In this document: positions 8,866 through 17,912 of the stretch, piece after piece | Numbering within the stretch: position 1 is the stretch's first letter | How the letters are laid out: each line of letters starts with the position of its first letter | DNA from: an uncultured Pelagibacteraceae bacterium | GTDB taxonomy: Bacteria; Pseudomonadota; Alphaproteobacteria; Pelagibacterales; Pelagibacteraceae | Direction of reading: 5' to 3' | Assembly (NCBI GenBank): GCA_902592935.1 | Contig: CACJGD010000002.1 | Coordinates: forward strand, 7,501-71,500 | DNA: 64,000 bases | Program-made: the position numbers and the translations under genes | The notes under the pieces: generated by a model | Seen by the model: the letters and a program-made list of their open reading frames with translations, nothing else | The model's database searches: none | What the model was told of the DNA's origin: nothing

Positions 8866-9816
8866 ATGACAAAAAAAGATATTTATAAAATTTTATATTA
8901 TTTTATAAAAATCAGAGAGACAGAATTAAGAATCGCAAAATTTTATTCTAATTCTTTAATGAGATGTCCTGTTCATCTATCAGTAGGACAAGAGTCAATT
9001 GCAGCTGCTTTAAGCGCAATATATAAAAAAAATGATTATGCGATTAGTAATCATCGTTGTCATGCACATTACTTATCAAAAGATGGTTCTTTATTTAAAA
9101 TGATTTCTGAATTACTAGGCTTTAAGGATGGTTGTTCAAAAGGGATTGGAGGTTCGATGCATTTAGTTGATGAAAAAAAAAATTTTATAGGAAGTACAGC
9201 TATTGTCGCTAACTCTATTCCAGTTGGTGTTGGATTTGCATATGGTCAAATGTTAAAAGGTAAAAATTCAAGAGTTTTTATATTTCTTGGAGATGCCTCA
9301 GTTGAAAGTGGAGTGTTTTATGAGTCAATAAATTTTGCCTCTATAAAAAATCTTAATATAACATTTATTTGTGAAAACAATAAGTATTCTGTGTATTCAA
9401 ATTTGACTGATAGACAATTAAAAAATAGAAAAATTTATGAAGTAGTTTCATCATTTGGCATAAAGACAAAAAAAATTAATTCTAATAATCCAATTGTTAT
9501 ATTTAAAAAATTAAAAAAATTTATCAATAAACAGAATTTATCTTTTATTGAATTAGATACTTATAGATACTTAGAGCATTGTGGTCCAAATAATGATGAT
9601 AATTTAAATTATAGACCAAAAAAAGAAATTGAATTTTGGAAATCATCAGATTTCAACAAAAAATTGTATCTTGATAAATATGTTCGAAAGTTTTTTTCTA
9701 GGAAAAGTATTGATAATATAAAAAAAAATGTTTTAAAAGAAATTGATCAAGCCTTTGTTGAAGCTCAAAAAGGAAAATCGTTGAGTATTAATCAATTAAC
9801 TGAAATTATTAAATGA
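8866..9816 (+). CDS. Thiamine-diphosphate dehydrogenase E1 component, alpha subunit-like
   Basis: The protein resembles the E1 alpha subunit of pyruvate, acetoin or branched-chain 2-oxoacid dehydrogenases. Its thiamine diphosphate/Mg motif runs from GDASVESG at about residue 143 to ENN about 30 residues later. SVGQESIAAA and SKGIGGSMHL are family hallmarks. It overlaps the beta-subunit gene by four bases (ATGA). No E2 lipoyl acyltransferase or E3 is nearby; the neighbours are sugar dehydratases and aminotransferases. I infer a decarboxylation or carboligation step on a sugar or small keto acid, not central metabolism. Confidence 0.85.
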   Translation: MTKKDIYKILYYFIKIRETELRIAKFYSNSLMRCPVHLSVGQESIAAALSAIYKKNDYAISNHRCHAHYLSKDGSLFKMISELLGFKDGCSKGIGGSMHLVDEKKNFIGSTAIVANSIPVGVGFAYGQMLKGKNSRVFIFLGDASVESGVFYESINFASIKNLNITFICENNKYSVYSNLTDRQLKNRKIYEVVSSFGIKTKKINSNNPIVIFKKLKKFINKQNLSFIELDTYRYLEHCGPNNDDNLNYRPKKEIEFWKSSDFNKKLYLDKYVRKFFSRKSIDNIKKNVLKEIDQAFVEAQKGKSLSINQLTEIIK

Positions 9817-10883
9817 TAAAGAAATTATATAAATTTTCAGAAATAATTAATTTACAAGTTAAAAAAATAATGAAAAAAAATAACAAAGTAATTTGTTATG
9901 GCTTAGGAATAAATGATCCAAAGTCTATCTTTGGAACAACAAAAGATTTACAAAAACAATTTGGAAATAAAAGAGTTTTTGATGTGCCTACTTCAGAAAA
10001 TTCTTTAACTGGAATTGGACTTGGTATCTCCTTAGGAGGATTTATACCAATTATAACTCATCAAAGATTAGACTTTTTTCTACTAGCTATGGATCAATTA
10101 GTAAACAATCTTGCAAAATGGAAATACATGTTTGCAACAAAAAAAAAAACTACAGTAATAATTAGGCTTATAGTTGGTAGGGGCTGGGGTCAGGGGCCCA
10201 CTCATTCTCAAAGTTTGCATAGTTGGTTTTCACATATTCCAGGTATTAAGGTTTTAACACCCGCTTTTTCAAAGGACTATGTTGGATTACTTAATCAATC
10301 TTTAAAAGAAAATGGACCAACTATAATTATAGAACACAGATGGCTCCATGATATTAAAAGTGAATATTTAAATGCTTCTAAATCCATAAAATATGGATTA
10401 TCTAATCAATTATCGAAAGGAAAGAAACTTACCATCGTAAGCTTTTCATATTCAACAATTGAGATTATGCAAATTAGGCAAATTTTATTAGAAAATAATA
10501 TAGATTATGATCATATAGACTTACCTACAATAAAGCCTCTAGATTATAAGAGTATTTTTAATTCTTGTAAAAAAACTGGAAAATTACTAATTTTAGACAA
10601 TCTTTCACACAAGCATTGTTCAATTGGAAAAGATATTATTTCAACATTAATAGAAATAGATAATAAGATCTTTAAGTCAAAGCCTATCTTATTAAGCTTA
10701 CCAGAATACCCAAATCCTACAAGTTTTTATTTAAATAAATATTTCTATTCTAATCATCAAAAAATTTTAAAAGTTATTTCAAAATTATTAAAAGTAAAAA
10801 TAAAAATAAAAAATTCTCATAAGATAAAATTGCTATCCAATCCTCATGACATTCCAAATAAATATTTCTCTGGGCCTTTTTAG
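9813..10883 (+). CDS. Thiamine-diphosphate dehydrogenase E1 component, beta subunit-like
   Basis: This is the partner of the preceding gene. It has the transketolase pyrimidine-binding domain with DVPTSENSLTGIGLG, carrying the glutamate that activates the thiamine ring. GWGQGPTHSQSLHSWFSHIPGIKV follows near residues 124-147 and matches E1 beta subunits. A C-terminal transketolase domain follows. The last 40 residues are a basic tail longer than in housekeeping E1 beta proteins. The start overlaps the alpha gene, and the stop is followed immediately by the ATG of the next gene. Together the pair should form an alpha2beta2 enzyme. Product and substrate are not deducible. Confidence 0.85.
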   Translation: MIKKLYKFSEIINLQVKKIMKKNNKVICYGLGINDPKSIFGTTKDLQKQFGNKRVFDVPTSENSLTGIGLGISLGGFIPIITHQRLDFFLLAMDQLVNNLAKWKYMFATKKKTTVIIRLIVGRGWGQGPTHSQSLHSWFSHIPGIKVLTPAFSKDYVGLLNQSLKENGPTIIIEHRWLHDIKSEYLNASKSIKYGLSNQLSKGKKLTIVSFSYSTIEIMQIRQILLENNIDYDHIDLPTIKPLDYKSIFNSCKKTGKLLILDNLSHKHCSIGKDIISTLIEIDNKIFKSKPILLSLPEYPNPTSFYLNKYFYSNHQKILKVISKLLKVKIKIKNSHKIKLLSNPHDIPNKYFSGPF

Positions 10884-11834
10884 ATGAAAAAAACAATAAT
10901 GATTTTAGGATCACATAGTTTTTCAGGCGCTTGTTTTATGAACATGATTCTAAAAAAGAATACGTATAAAATAATTTCTATTTTTAACAGTAAAAAAAAG
11001 AACTTACCACCATATACAAAATATATTGATGGTAATTTTGAGAGTTATAAAATTAATTTACTTAAAGATGTTAATAAATTAACCAATATTGTTTTAAAAA
11101 AAAAACCGAACTATATAATTGATTTTGCATCTAATTGTAATGTTGATTTAAGCTGGAAAGATACAGAAAAAATTTCAAAAATTAATTTTTTAAGTAAAAT
11201 TAATTTTATCAAAAACATTAAAAATAGTAAATTTTTAAAAAAATACATATACATATCCACACCTGAAATTTTTGGTTCTAGTTATAATTTTGTAAATGAA
11301 AATACAACAAAATTTAATCCAACTTCTCCTTATGCAACATCTAAATTATCTTTTGAGCTTTTTTTAAAAAATTATTCAAAAACATTTAAATTTCCTGCAA
11401 TAATTTCAAGGTTTTCTAATTTTTATGGTGAATATCAAAGTGAAAATAGACTTATACCTAAACTAATAAATTGTGTTTTAAAAAAACAAAAATTTATACT
11501 TCAGGGTAAAGGAGATTTTCTTCGATCTTATATTTATATTGAGGATGTATGTAATGGGTTGGAAAAAATTATTAAAAAAGGTAAACCTGGAAATAATTAT
11601 CATTTTTCTACAAATCAATTTTTCACAACTAAACAAGTGATTAAACTTATATGTAAAAAATATAGATTAAATTTTAGTAGTTTTATTAAATATGGAAAAA
11701 GTAGAATTAGTCAGGACAAATGCTACAAATTAGAATGTAAACTAACTCAAAAGGATTTAAACTGGAAACCCAATTATAGTTTAGGCCAGGGAATTGACAA
11801 AATCTATAGTTATTATAAAAACCGGCTTAAATAA
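10884..11834 (+). CDS. NAD-dependent sugar epimerase/dehydratase (extended SDR)
   Basis: An N-terminal nucleotide-binding loop is recognisable as ILGSHSFSGACF, a variant of GxxGxxG. The catalytic YxxxK is in SPYATSKLS near residue 150. The triad region STPEIFG aligns with the STDEVYG motif of RmlB-type 4,6-dehydratases, keeping Thr and Glu but with Pro in place of Asp. SRFSNFYGEYQ and FLRSYIYIEDV are standard family motifs. It could be a 4,6-dehydratase or an epimerase acting on a nucleotide sugar before the aminotransferase encoded next. Its ATG follows the upstream stop codon directly. Confidence 0.85.
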   Translation: MKKTIMILGSHSFSGACFMNMILKKNTYKIISIFNSKKKNLPPYTKYIDGNFESYKINLLKDVNKLTNIVLKKKPNYIIDFASNCNVDLSWKDTEKISKINFLSKINFIKNIKNSKFLKKYIYISTPEIFGSSYNFVNENTTKFNPTSPYATSKLSFELFLKNYSKTFKFPAIISRFSNFYGEYQSENRLIPKLINCVLKKQKFILQGKGDFLRSYIYIEDVCNGLEKIIKKGKPGNNYHFSTNQFFTTKQVIKLICKKYRLNFSSFIKYGKSRISQDKCYKLECKLTQKDLNWKPNYSLGQGIDKIYSYYKNRLK

Positions 11835-11842
11835 ATCTTTTA

Positions 11843-12997
11843 ATGAAAAATTACTTACCAAAACAATATTTGAAAGATAAAAAATTTGATTTAAAACACA
11901 ATTATTTATCCGAACAATTTTCAAATTATAAATCTATTCTAAAAAAATTTGAAAAAGTCATTCTAAATAATGATTTTACTTTGGGAAAAAAAGTAGATGA
12001 ATTTGAAAAAAAAATTTCAAAATTATTATCTACAAAATATGTTGTAGCTGTTGGCAGTGGAACAGACGCAATAATGTTGAGTTTAAAAGCTTTAAACATA
12101 GGAGAGGGCGATGAAGTAATTACAACTCCTTACACTTTTTATGCAACAATAGGAGCTATAGTTACCGCGGGGGCAAAACCAGTTTTTGTTGACGTGAAAT
12201 ATGATTACAATATTAATCCAGATTTAATTGAAAAAAAAATTACAAAAAAGACTAAAGCAATATTAGTTGTTCATTGGAGTGGAAGAATTTGCGAAATGGA
12301 CAAAATTTCAAAAATAGCAAAAAGACATTCTTTACATATTGTTGAGGATGCTTGTCATGCAATCACCGCAACATACAAAAAAACTTTTGCTGGAAAATTT
12401 GGAGATTTTGGATGTTTTAGTTTACACCCTTTAAAGAATCTAAATATATGGGGTGATGGCGGTTTTTTGGTAGCTAAAAATAAAAAATATTACGAAAAAA
12501 TTAAGTTATTAAGAAATCATGGACTTATTAATAGAAATACAAATAAAATTTTTGGATACAACTCTAGACTAGATACTTTGCAAGCCGTAGTAGCAATTGA
12601 ATTACTTAAAAAATTAAAATTTATTACAAATTCTAGAATTAATAATTCCAAGTATTTAGATAAATATCTAAAAAAAATTAATAATGTTATTACCAAAGAG
12701 AGAAGAGAAAACTTAAATGAAGTTTTTCATCTATATGAATTTAGAGTAATAAATAAAAAACTTAGAGACAAATTACTTAAAACTCTAATAAAAAATAAAA
12801 TTGATGCTAAAGTTCACTATCCAGTACCTATGCATCTTCAGCCAGCTTCAAAAATTTATGGTTATAAAAAAGGAGATTTTCCAATAACAGAAATGTTAGC
12901 AGATACAAGTATATCTTTACCTGTTCATGAGTTCATAAGAACAAAACACTTAAATAAAATTATTAATGTTATAAAAAATAAATTAGATGATAAATAA
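11843..12997 (+). CDS. DegT/DnrJ/EryC1/StrS family aminotransferase
   Basis: This is a PLP sugar aminotransferase of about 384 residues. VAVGSGTDAIMLSLKAL is the PLP-phosphate loop, IVEDACHAITA holds the PLP-ring aspartate, and the Schiff-base lysine is in SLHPLKNLNIWGDGG. The C terminus has the YPVPMHLQPA segment typical of 3- or 4-aminotransferases. Directly upstream is a dehydratase-like SDR that may supply its keto sugar. Its last codons overlap the start of the 111-residue orphan gene by 11 bases. Together with the second DegT gene at 14510 it brackets the orphan and radical SAM pair. Confidence 0.9.
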   Translation: MKNYLPKQYLKDKKFDLKHNYLSEQFSNYKSILKKFEKVILNNDFTLGKKVDEFEKKISKLLSTKYVVAVGSGTDAIMLSLKALNIGEGDEVITTPYTFYATIGAIVTAGAKPVFVDVKYDYNINPDLIEKKITKKTKAILVVHWSGRICEMDKISKIAKRHSLHIVEDACHAITATYKKTFAGKFGDFGCFSLHPLKNLNIWGDGGFLVAKNKKYYEKIKLLRNHGLINRNTNKIFGYNSRLDTLQAVVAIELLKKLKFITNSRINNSKYLDKYLKKINNVITKERRENLNEVFHLYEFRVINKKLRDKLLKTLIKNKIDAKVHYPVPMHLQPASKIYGYKKGDFPITEMLADTSISLPVHEFIRTKHLNKIINVIKNKLDDK

Positions 12998-13322
12998 GAC
13001 TAATTCACTTAAAGATACTCCATTAACCGGAGATCTATGGAAAAATTTTTCGGAAAACAAAAGAATTAGTTTAGTTGAAGAAATAATTAAAATTGAAAAA
13101 AAATATAACGACTTCCAAGTAAAGTCTGCAGACTTAAATGGATTTGTTACAATTAGAATAGATAGATCTATTCCTGCAAACGAAAGAGGTGTCATGCTTT
13201 TAGAATTTGAGGCATTAATAAAAAAAAAAATAGATGATGCTATTTCAATATGGCTTGAGCCTGTAGGTGACAAAAGTAAATTGAGAAATTTAAGAGGGAT
13301 AAATTTTAAAAAAGGTGTATAG
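12987..13322 (+). CDS. Small protein of unknown function paired with a radical SAM enzyme
   Basis: I do not recognise this 111-residue protein. It has no signal peptide, membrane segment or cysteine cluster. The first half is charged and helical. The C-terminal half reads RGVMLLEFEALIKKKIDDAI and then SIWLEPVGDKSKLRNLRGI, suggesting a compact alpha/beta fold with a conserved basic tail. Its ATG lies inside the last codons of the upstream aminotransferase gene. It ends nine bases before the radical SAM gene, so the two are almost certainly co-translated partners. Its codon use matches its neighbours, and the antisense frame of similar length is a shadow. It could be a partner, chaperone or substrate-binding subunit of the radical SAM enzyme. 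Confidence 0.75.
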   Translation: MINKTNSLKDTPLTGDLWKNFSENKRISLVEEIIKIEKKYNDFQVKSADLNGFVTIRIDRSIPANERGVMLLEFEALIKKKIDDAISIWLEPVGDKSKLRNLRGINFKKGV

Positions 13323-13331
13323 TATTAAAAT

Positions 13332-14489
13332 ATGAATAACGATAGATTTACTAGCAGTAGTGTTGATACAAACGAGGGAGAATTAATTTTAGATTCCCAC
13401 AAACTTTCATTTCATCATGATAGATTAAATCAATGGGAAAATAATGAGAGAATAGCTCCTATCAGCGTTGATATGGCATTAACTAGAGCTTGCGGCGCAA
13501 TGTGCTCTTTTTGTTATGCAATGGTTCAAGAACCTCAAGAAAGAGCTACAATTAAGGTAAAACAAGCACTTGATTTAGTTGATGATTTTGCAGAAATCGG
13601 TGTAAAGGGTGTTTCTTTAATTTCAGATGGAGAAAGCACACTTAGTAAAGCCTATGTTCCATTCATCCAACATGCATCAAAATCTGGTATCGATGTTGGT
13701 AATGCTACAAATGGTTGGGAGTGGGAACCAGATAAAATAGATCAAGTTTTGCAATATTTAACATGGGTAAGATTTACAGTTGCAGCAGGTACGCCAGAAG
13801 GATATTCAAAAATAATGTTTAAAAGTGAAAAGCATACAGAAGTTTTTGATAGAGCAATGAGTCATATTAAATATGCAGTTGAATTAAAAAAAAAACAAAA
13901 TTTAAAAGTCACATTGGGTATTCAGATGGTCTTAATGCCAGAATTTAAAGATGAAATATTACCGTTTGCAAAATTGGCTGTCGATTTAGGGGTAGACTAC
14001 GGGGTGATCAAACATTGTTCTGATGATGAGCTTGGAACCTTGGGGGTTGATTATAGTAAATATGAAGATATGTACGAAGATTTGTTAAATGCAGAAAGTT
14101 TAAGCAATGATAGAACTAAAATAATAGTTAAGTGGGATAAAATTAAAAATAAAGGAAAACCAACTTATAAAAGATTTTATGGCCCACAATTTTTATTACA
14201 AATTAGTGGTAGTGGCCTAGTTGCACCTTCGGGTATGTTTTTTAACGCTAGGTATTCAAAATTTCATATTGGAAATTATGCAGAGGAAAGATTTAAAGAT
14301 ATTTTCAAGTCTAAACAATACTGGAAAATTATGGATTATCTAGCTTCACCTTATTTTAATGCACAAACTATGATGGGAACATTGCCAATTCAACATTATG
14401 TAAGTGAAGCCTTAGATAATCATGTAAAAGGAGAAGTTAAAATTGTTAAACAAACAGGAAAAAAACCTCTCCATGTTAATTTCGTTTAA
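13332..14489 (+). CDS. Radical SAM enzyme of unknown substrate
   Basis: The 4Fe-4S/SAM motif CxxxCxxC is Cys54, Cys58 and Cys61 in ACGAMCSFCYA. It is followed by SLISDGEST, a GGEP-like strand for SAM binding, and a TIM-barrel pattern up to about residue 270. The C-terminal 110 residues have the FGPQFLLQISGSGLVAPSG and FHIGNYAEERFKDIF pattern of a SPASM-type extension. I find no cysteines there, so an auxiliary cluster is unlikely. The gene sits between two sugar aminotransferases and after the 111-residue orphan. That suggests radical chemistry on a nucleotide sugar, for example dehydration, epimerisation or deamination. Its coding sequence is less AT-biased than its neighbours and looks strongly constrained. 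Confidence 0.85.
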   Translation: MNNDRFTSSSVDTNEGELILDSHKLSFHHDRLNQWENNERIAPISVDMALTRACGAMCSFCYAMVQEPQERATIKVKQALDLVDDFAEIGVKGVSLISDGESTLSKAYVPFIQHASKSGIDVGNATNGWEWEPDKIDQVLQYLTWVRFTVAAGTPEGYSKIMFKSEKHTEVFDRAMSHIKYAVELKKKQNLKVTLGIQMVLMPEFKDEILPFAKLAVDLGVDYGVIKHCSDDELGTLGVDYSKYEDMYEDLLNAESLSNDRTKIIVKWDKIKNKGKPTYKRFYGPQFLLQISGSGLVAPSGMFFNARYSKFHIGNYAEERFKDIFKSKQYWKIMDYLASPYFNAQTMMGTLPIQHYVSEALDNHVKGEVKIVKQTGKKPLHVNFV

Positions 14490-14509
14490 ATAAAGAAGAA
14501 AGTAAAATT

Positions 14510-15616
14510 ATGAGATGGATAGTCCCTTATGTAAATTTTAAAGAACAATATAAAATTTATGGAAAAGATTACACAAGAGCATTTCAAAAAGTTATGGTTA
14601 ATGGAGATTTTATACTTAGAGATGAAGTAAAAAAGTTTGAAAAAAATTTAAAAAATTATTTGAATGTTAAATATGTTGTTGGTGTCAACAGTGGAACTGA
14701 TGGTTTATTGTTGGCTTTAGGGGCTCTTGGTTTAAAAAAAGGATCGGAAATTATTACAGTTTCACACACATATGTAGCAACTTTATCAGCCATCACTCAT
14801 ATTGGTTGCAAGCCAGTATTCTGTGATATCAATGAAGATTACAATATTAATACCAATGAAATTGAGAAATTAATTAATAAAAATACTGTAGCAATAGTGG
14901 CCGTTCATTTAAATGGAAGATCATGTGAAATGAGAAAAATAAAGAGTTTGTGTACAAAATACAAGTTACATCTTGTAGAAGATGCCGCTCAATCATTAGG
15001 AGCAATGCACTCTGGTAAAAAAGTAGGTACATTTGGAATTGCTGGATCTTTTTCACTCCACCCTTTAAAATCCCTTAGTGGAGCAGGAGATGGTGGTTTT
15101 ATATCTACTAATAATAGTAAAATAGCTAAATATATTTACAGACTTAGAAATCATGGACAAAAATCAAGAACAAATATAGCCCACTTTGGGTTTAACAGTA
15201 GATTAGATAATTTGCAGGCGGCATTGGTAAATATTAAATTTAGAAAATTCAATAGTGATATTATTAAAAGAAGAAATATCGCTAGAAAATATTTGAAAGA
15301 ATTAAGTGGTCTACCAATAGTTTTGCCTCACTTTGATGGAAAAGCAAATTTTGATACTTTTAATTCATTTGTAATAAGAACAAATAAACAAAAAAAACTT
15401 TTTGATTACTTAACGAGAAAAAAAATTGAGGTGTTTATTAATTGGCCGAAACCTCTGCATAAACAAAAGGGCTTAAAGTTAAATTTGAATAAAAAAATTC
15501 CAATTACTGAAAAATTCTGTAAAGAAATGATTTCATTGCCAATTTTTCCAGAAATGAAAAAAAATCAATTAAAATATGTGATTCAAAGTATTAAAAGTTT
15601 TTATCTTAATAAATGA
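14510..15616 (+). CDS. DegT/DnrJ/EryC1/StrS family aminotransferase
   Basis: This 368-residue sugar aminotransferase has the PLP loop GVNSGTDGLLLALGAL, the Asp motif LVEDAAQSLGAMHSG and the Schiff-base lysine in SLHPLKSLSGAGDGG. It resembles the enzyme at 11843 in overall pattern, but their middle regions differ enough that they are likely separate functions rather than a recent duplication. RNHGQKSRTNIAHFGFNSRLD is the usual substrate-loop region. AAGAAGAAAG before the ATG at 14510 is a usable ribosome-binding site. The 3' end overlaps the next gene by four bases. Confidence 0.9.
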   Translation: MRWIVPYVNFKEQYKIYGKDYTRAFQKVMVNGDFILRDEVKKFEKNLKNYLNVKYVVGVNSGTDGLLLALGALGLKKGSEIITVSHTYVATLSAITHIGCKPVFCDINEDYNINTNEIEKLINKNTVAIVAVHLNGRSCEMRKIKSLCTKYKLHLVEDAAQSLGAMHSGKKVGTFGIAGSFSLHPLKSLSGAGDGGFISTNNSKIAKYIYRLRNHGQKSRTNIAHFGFNSRLDNLQAALVNIKFRKFNSDIIKRRNIARKYLKELSGLPIVLPHFDGKANFDTFNSFVIRTNKQKKLFDYLTRKKIEVFINWPKPLHKQKGLKLNLNKKIPITEKFCKEMISLPIFPEMKKNQLKYVIQSIKSFYLNK

Positions 15617-17118
15617 GTAAAATTTTATCTCCCACAGAATTTACAGCAAAAAAAATAAAAAAAAAAATAGTAATGTGTCATGGGGTATTTGACATACTTC
15701 ATATTGGACATATAAAGCACTTTGAAGAGGCAAAAAAATATGGAGAATTACTTGTTGTTGGTATTACAACTGACAAGTTTATAAATAAAGGCCCCAATAG
15801 ACCTTTTTTTAAGTTAAATCAAAGAGCTGAGGCAATTGAATCATTATCAGTTGTAGATTATGTGATTGTAAGCAACTTCCCAACAGCAACTGAGTTAATA
15901 AAAAAAATAAGACCACATTTTTATTGCAAAGGACTAGATTTTAAAAAAATTTCAGATGATTTGACACTTAATATTAAAAAAGAAATATCTGCAGTAAAAA
16001 GTGTTGGTGGAAAATTTATAACCACAAAATCAAATAAACTAAGTTCTACAGATATTTTTAAAGAATATTTCGAAGCACACAATATTAATGAAAAAAAATT
16101 TTTAACAAAAGTAAGAAAAAAATATAATTTTAAAAGCGTTCAAAAAATATTTGATAAATTATCTAAACTCAATTGTCTAGTTGTTGGTGAAGCAATGATA
16201 GATCAATATAGTTTTTGTGAACCAGTAAACAAATCTGGTAAAGATCCAATGTTAGTTTTTAGGGATTTGTATTTAAAAACTTATTTAGGAGGCTCTTTAG
16301 CTATCGCAAACCATGTTTCAAAATTTGCTAAAACTGTATCTATATTAACAGATATAGGTGATAGGAGTAAATTTAAAAATTTTATTAAACAAAATCTATC
16401 TGCTAATGTAAATTTAAATTTAATAAATAAATTTGACTCAGAAACAATTGTAAAAAAGAGATATATAGATGCGATATCTAACACAAAAGTTTTTGGTTTG
16501 TATAAAATAGATGAGAAAAAATATAATAATATTCAAGAATTAAAATTTCAAAAAAAAATAAAAAAAATAATTAACAAATTTGAATTTGTAATTCTTTCTG
16601 ATTATGGACATGGCCTTATTAGTGATCAAGTTGCAAAAATATTAACAAAAAAATCAAAATTTTTAATTGTCAATTGTCAAATAAATTCATTTAATGTGGG
16701 CTTCCATAGACTTAGTAAATATCAAAATTTTGATTGTTTGATAGTAAATGAAAATGAATTAAGATTTGATTGTCGAGATAAGTACTCGAAAATAGAAAGT
16801 TTAATTACACAAAAGAGTAAAGAATTAAAGGTAAAGTTCCTTATTGTTACAAGAGGTAAAGATGGAGCAATTTTTTATAGCAGAAAAAATAATAAATTTT
16901 TTTATGCCCCAGCATTCGCAAAAATAGCGTTAGATAAAATTGGAGCTGGAGATACTATGATGGCATTATTAGCACCGTTATTATACTTAAAATTAGATCC
17001 AGATTTTATATTGTTGATAGCTTCTTTGGCAGGTTCTTTTTCAGTAGGTAATTATGCAAATAGCAAGATTCTAGATAAACAAAAAATGTTAAAAGATTTA
17101 CAACATATTTTAGATTAA
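15613..17118 (+). CDS. Cytidylyltransferase-PfkB kinase fusion, HldE-like in reversed order
   Basis: The N-terminal 150 residues form a nucleotidyltransferase with the HxGH motif in GVFDILHIGHIKHFEEAKK, as in the ADP-heptose synthase half of HldE. Residues from about 185 to 501 are a PfkB/ribokinase-like sugar kinase with VILSDYGHG, VTRGKDGA and the catalytic GAGD at about residue 444. In the classical HldE the kinase is N-terminal and the transferase C-terminal; here the order is reversed. The expected reactions are phosphorylation at C1 of a sugar phosphate and then NDP transfer. The SIS isomerase at 5399 could supply a heptose 7-phosphate. It starts inside the end of the upstream gene and its stop overlaps the next ATG. 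Confidence 0.85.
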   Translation: MSKILSPTEFTAKKIKKKIVMCHGVFDILHIGHIKHFEEAKKYGELLVVGITTDKFINKGPNRPFFKLNQRAEAIESLSVVDYVIVSNFPTATELIKKIRPHFYCKGLDFKKISDDLTLNIKKEISAVKSVGGKFITTKSNKLSSTDIFKEYFEAHNINEKKFLTKVRKKYNFKSVQKIFDKLSKLNCLVVGEAMIDQYSFCEPVNKSGKDPMLVFRDLYLKTYLGGSLAIANHVSKFAKTVSILTDIGDRSKFKNFIKQNLSANVNLNLINKFDSETIVKKRYIDAISNTKVFGLYKIDEKKYNNIQELKFQKKIKKIINKFEFVILSDYGHGLISDQVAKILTKKSKFLIVNCQINSFNVGFHRLSKYQNFDCLIVNENELRFDCRDKYSKIESLITQKSKELKVKFLIVTRGKDGAIFYSRKNNKFFYAPAFAKIALDKIGAGDTMMALLAPLLYLKLDPDFILLIASLAGSFSVGNYANSKILDKQKMLKDLQHILD

Positions 17119-17912
17119 TGAAAAAAAATATTTTGATTACGGGTAGCTCAGGTTATCTAGGTAGTTACTTGGTGAATAATTTAATTAAAGAGGGACACAA
17201 CATTATTGGTATAGATATTAAAAAACCAAAAATAAAAAATAAAAATTTCCATTTTATAAAAAAAAAAATTATTGATTTAAAAAAAAGAGAAATAAAAAAT
17301 ATAGATTGCATAGTACATTGTGGAACTATTTCACGTAATTATTCTGAAATTTCTAAATTAAATTTTTTTGATGATTTATTTGGATTATATTTTTTGTCTC
17401 AGCAAATAGATAAAAAAACTATATTTATTTTTTTAAGCAGTATAGATATTTATAAAAAAAAAATAAAAACTGACTATCAAAATTTTAAAATTTTGAGTGA
17501 GCAATACTTAATTAATTTAAGTAAAACAAAAAAATTTAATTTAATAATAATTAGGCCATCTACTTTTTTTTCAAAAAAGTACCCAAAAAAAAATATTGCT
17601 ATTTATAAAATAAAAAAATGTATTAAGAAAAATAGAAATTTTTATTTAATAAGAGGTGCACCAAAGTTAAATATAATTGAGATAGAAAAATTATATGAAA
17701 TTATAAAAAAACAATTAAACCAAAAAAAATATAAACCAAAAATTTATAATTTACTGAATAAAAAGTCCTATAATTATGAGACTGTTTTTAAACATTTTAA
17801 AAAACAAAATAAATCAAAATCAAAGTTATTTTATATTGAGTCAAAAAAAAAGAAGCCTGTAAAACTAAAAGAAAAAATTATTTTTCTTGAAGACACCTTA
17901 GATAGTTTTTAA
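17118..17912 (+). CDS. NAD-dependent epimerase/dehydratase (short extended-SDR)
   Basis: The Rossmann loop is TGSSGYLGSYL near residues 8-18, followed by DIIGIDI-type beta strands and IVHCGTIS. The active-site strand reads FIFLSSIDIY. A YxxxK is present as YQNFK, although its context is atypical and the usual STxxVYG is degenerate. At 264 residues it is shorter than most sugar epimerases because the C-terminal substrate domain is reduced. It overlaps the previous gene by one base and is followed at once by the glycosyltransferase gene. It may be an epimerase or reductase with unusual substrate; catalytic competence is probable but not certain. Confidence 0.75.
   Translation: MKKNILITGSSGYLGSYLVNNLIKEGHNIIGIDIKKPKIKNKNFHFIKKKIIDLKKREIKNIDCIVHCGTISRNYSEISKLNFFDDLFGLYFLSQQIDKKTIFIFLSSIDIYKKKIKTDYQNFKILSEQYLINLSKTKKFNLIIIRPSTFFSKKYPKKNIAIYKIKKCIKKNRNFYLIRGAPKLNIIEIEKLYEIIKKQLNQKKYKPKIYNLLNKKSYNYETVFKHFKKQNKSKSKLFYIESKKKKPVKLKEKIIFLEDTLDSF

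Noticed and set aside
8866..10883. Housekeeping pyruvate dehydrogenase E1
   Set aside because: No E2, E3 or lipoate gene adjoins and the operon is for sugars, so central metabolism is unlikely.
12983..13273. Antisense open frame of 96 codons opposite the 111-residue orphan
   Set aside because: It mirrors the plus-strand frame, starts in the overlap and has no ribosome-binding site. The plus-strand gene fits the operon.
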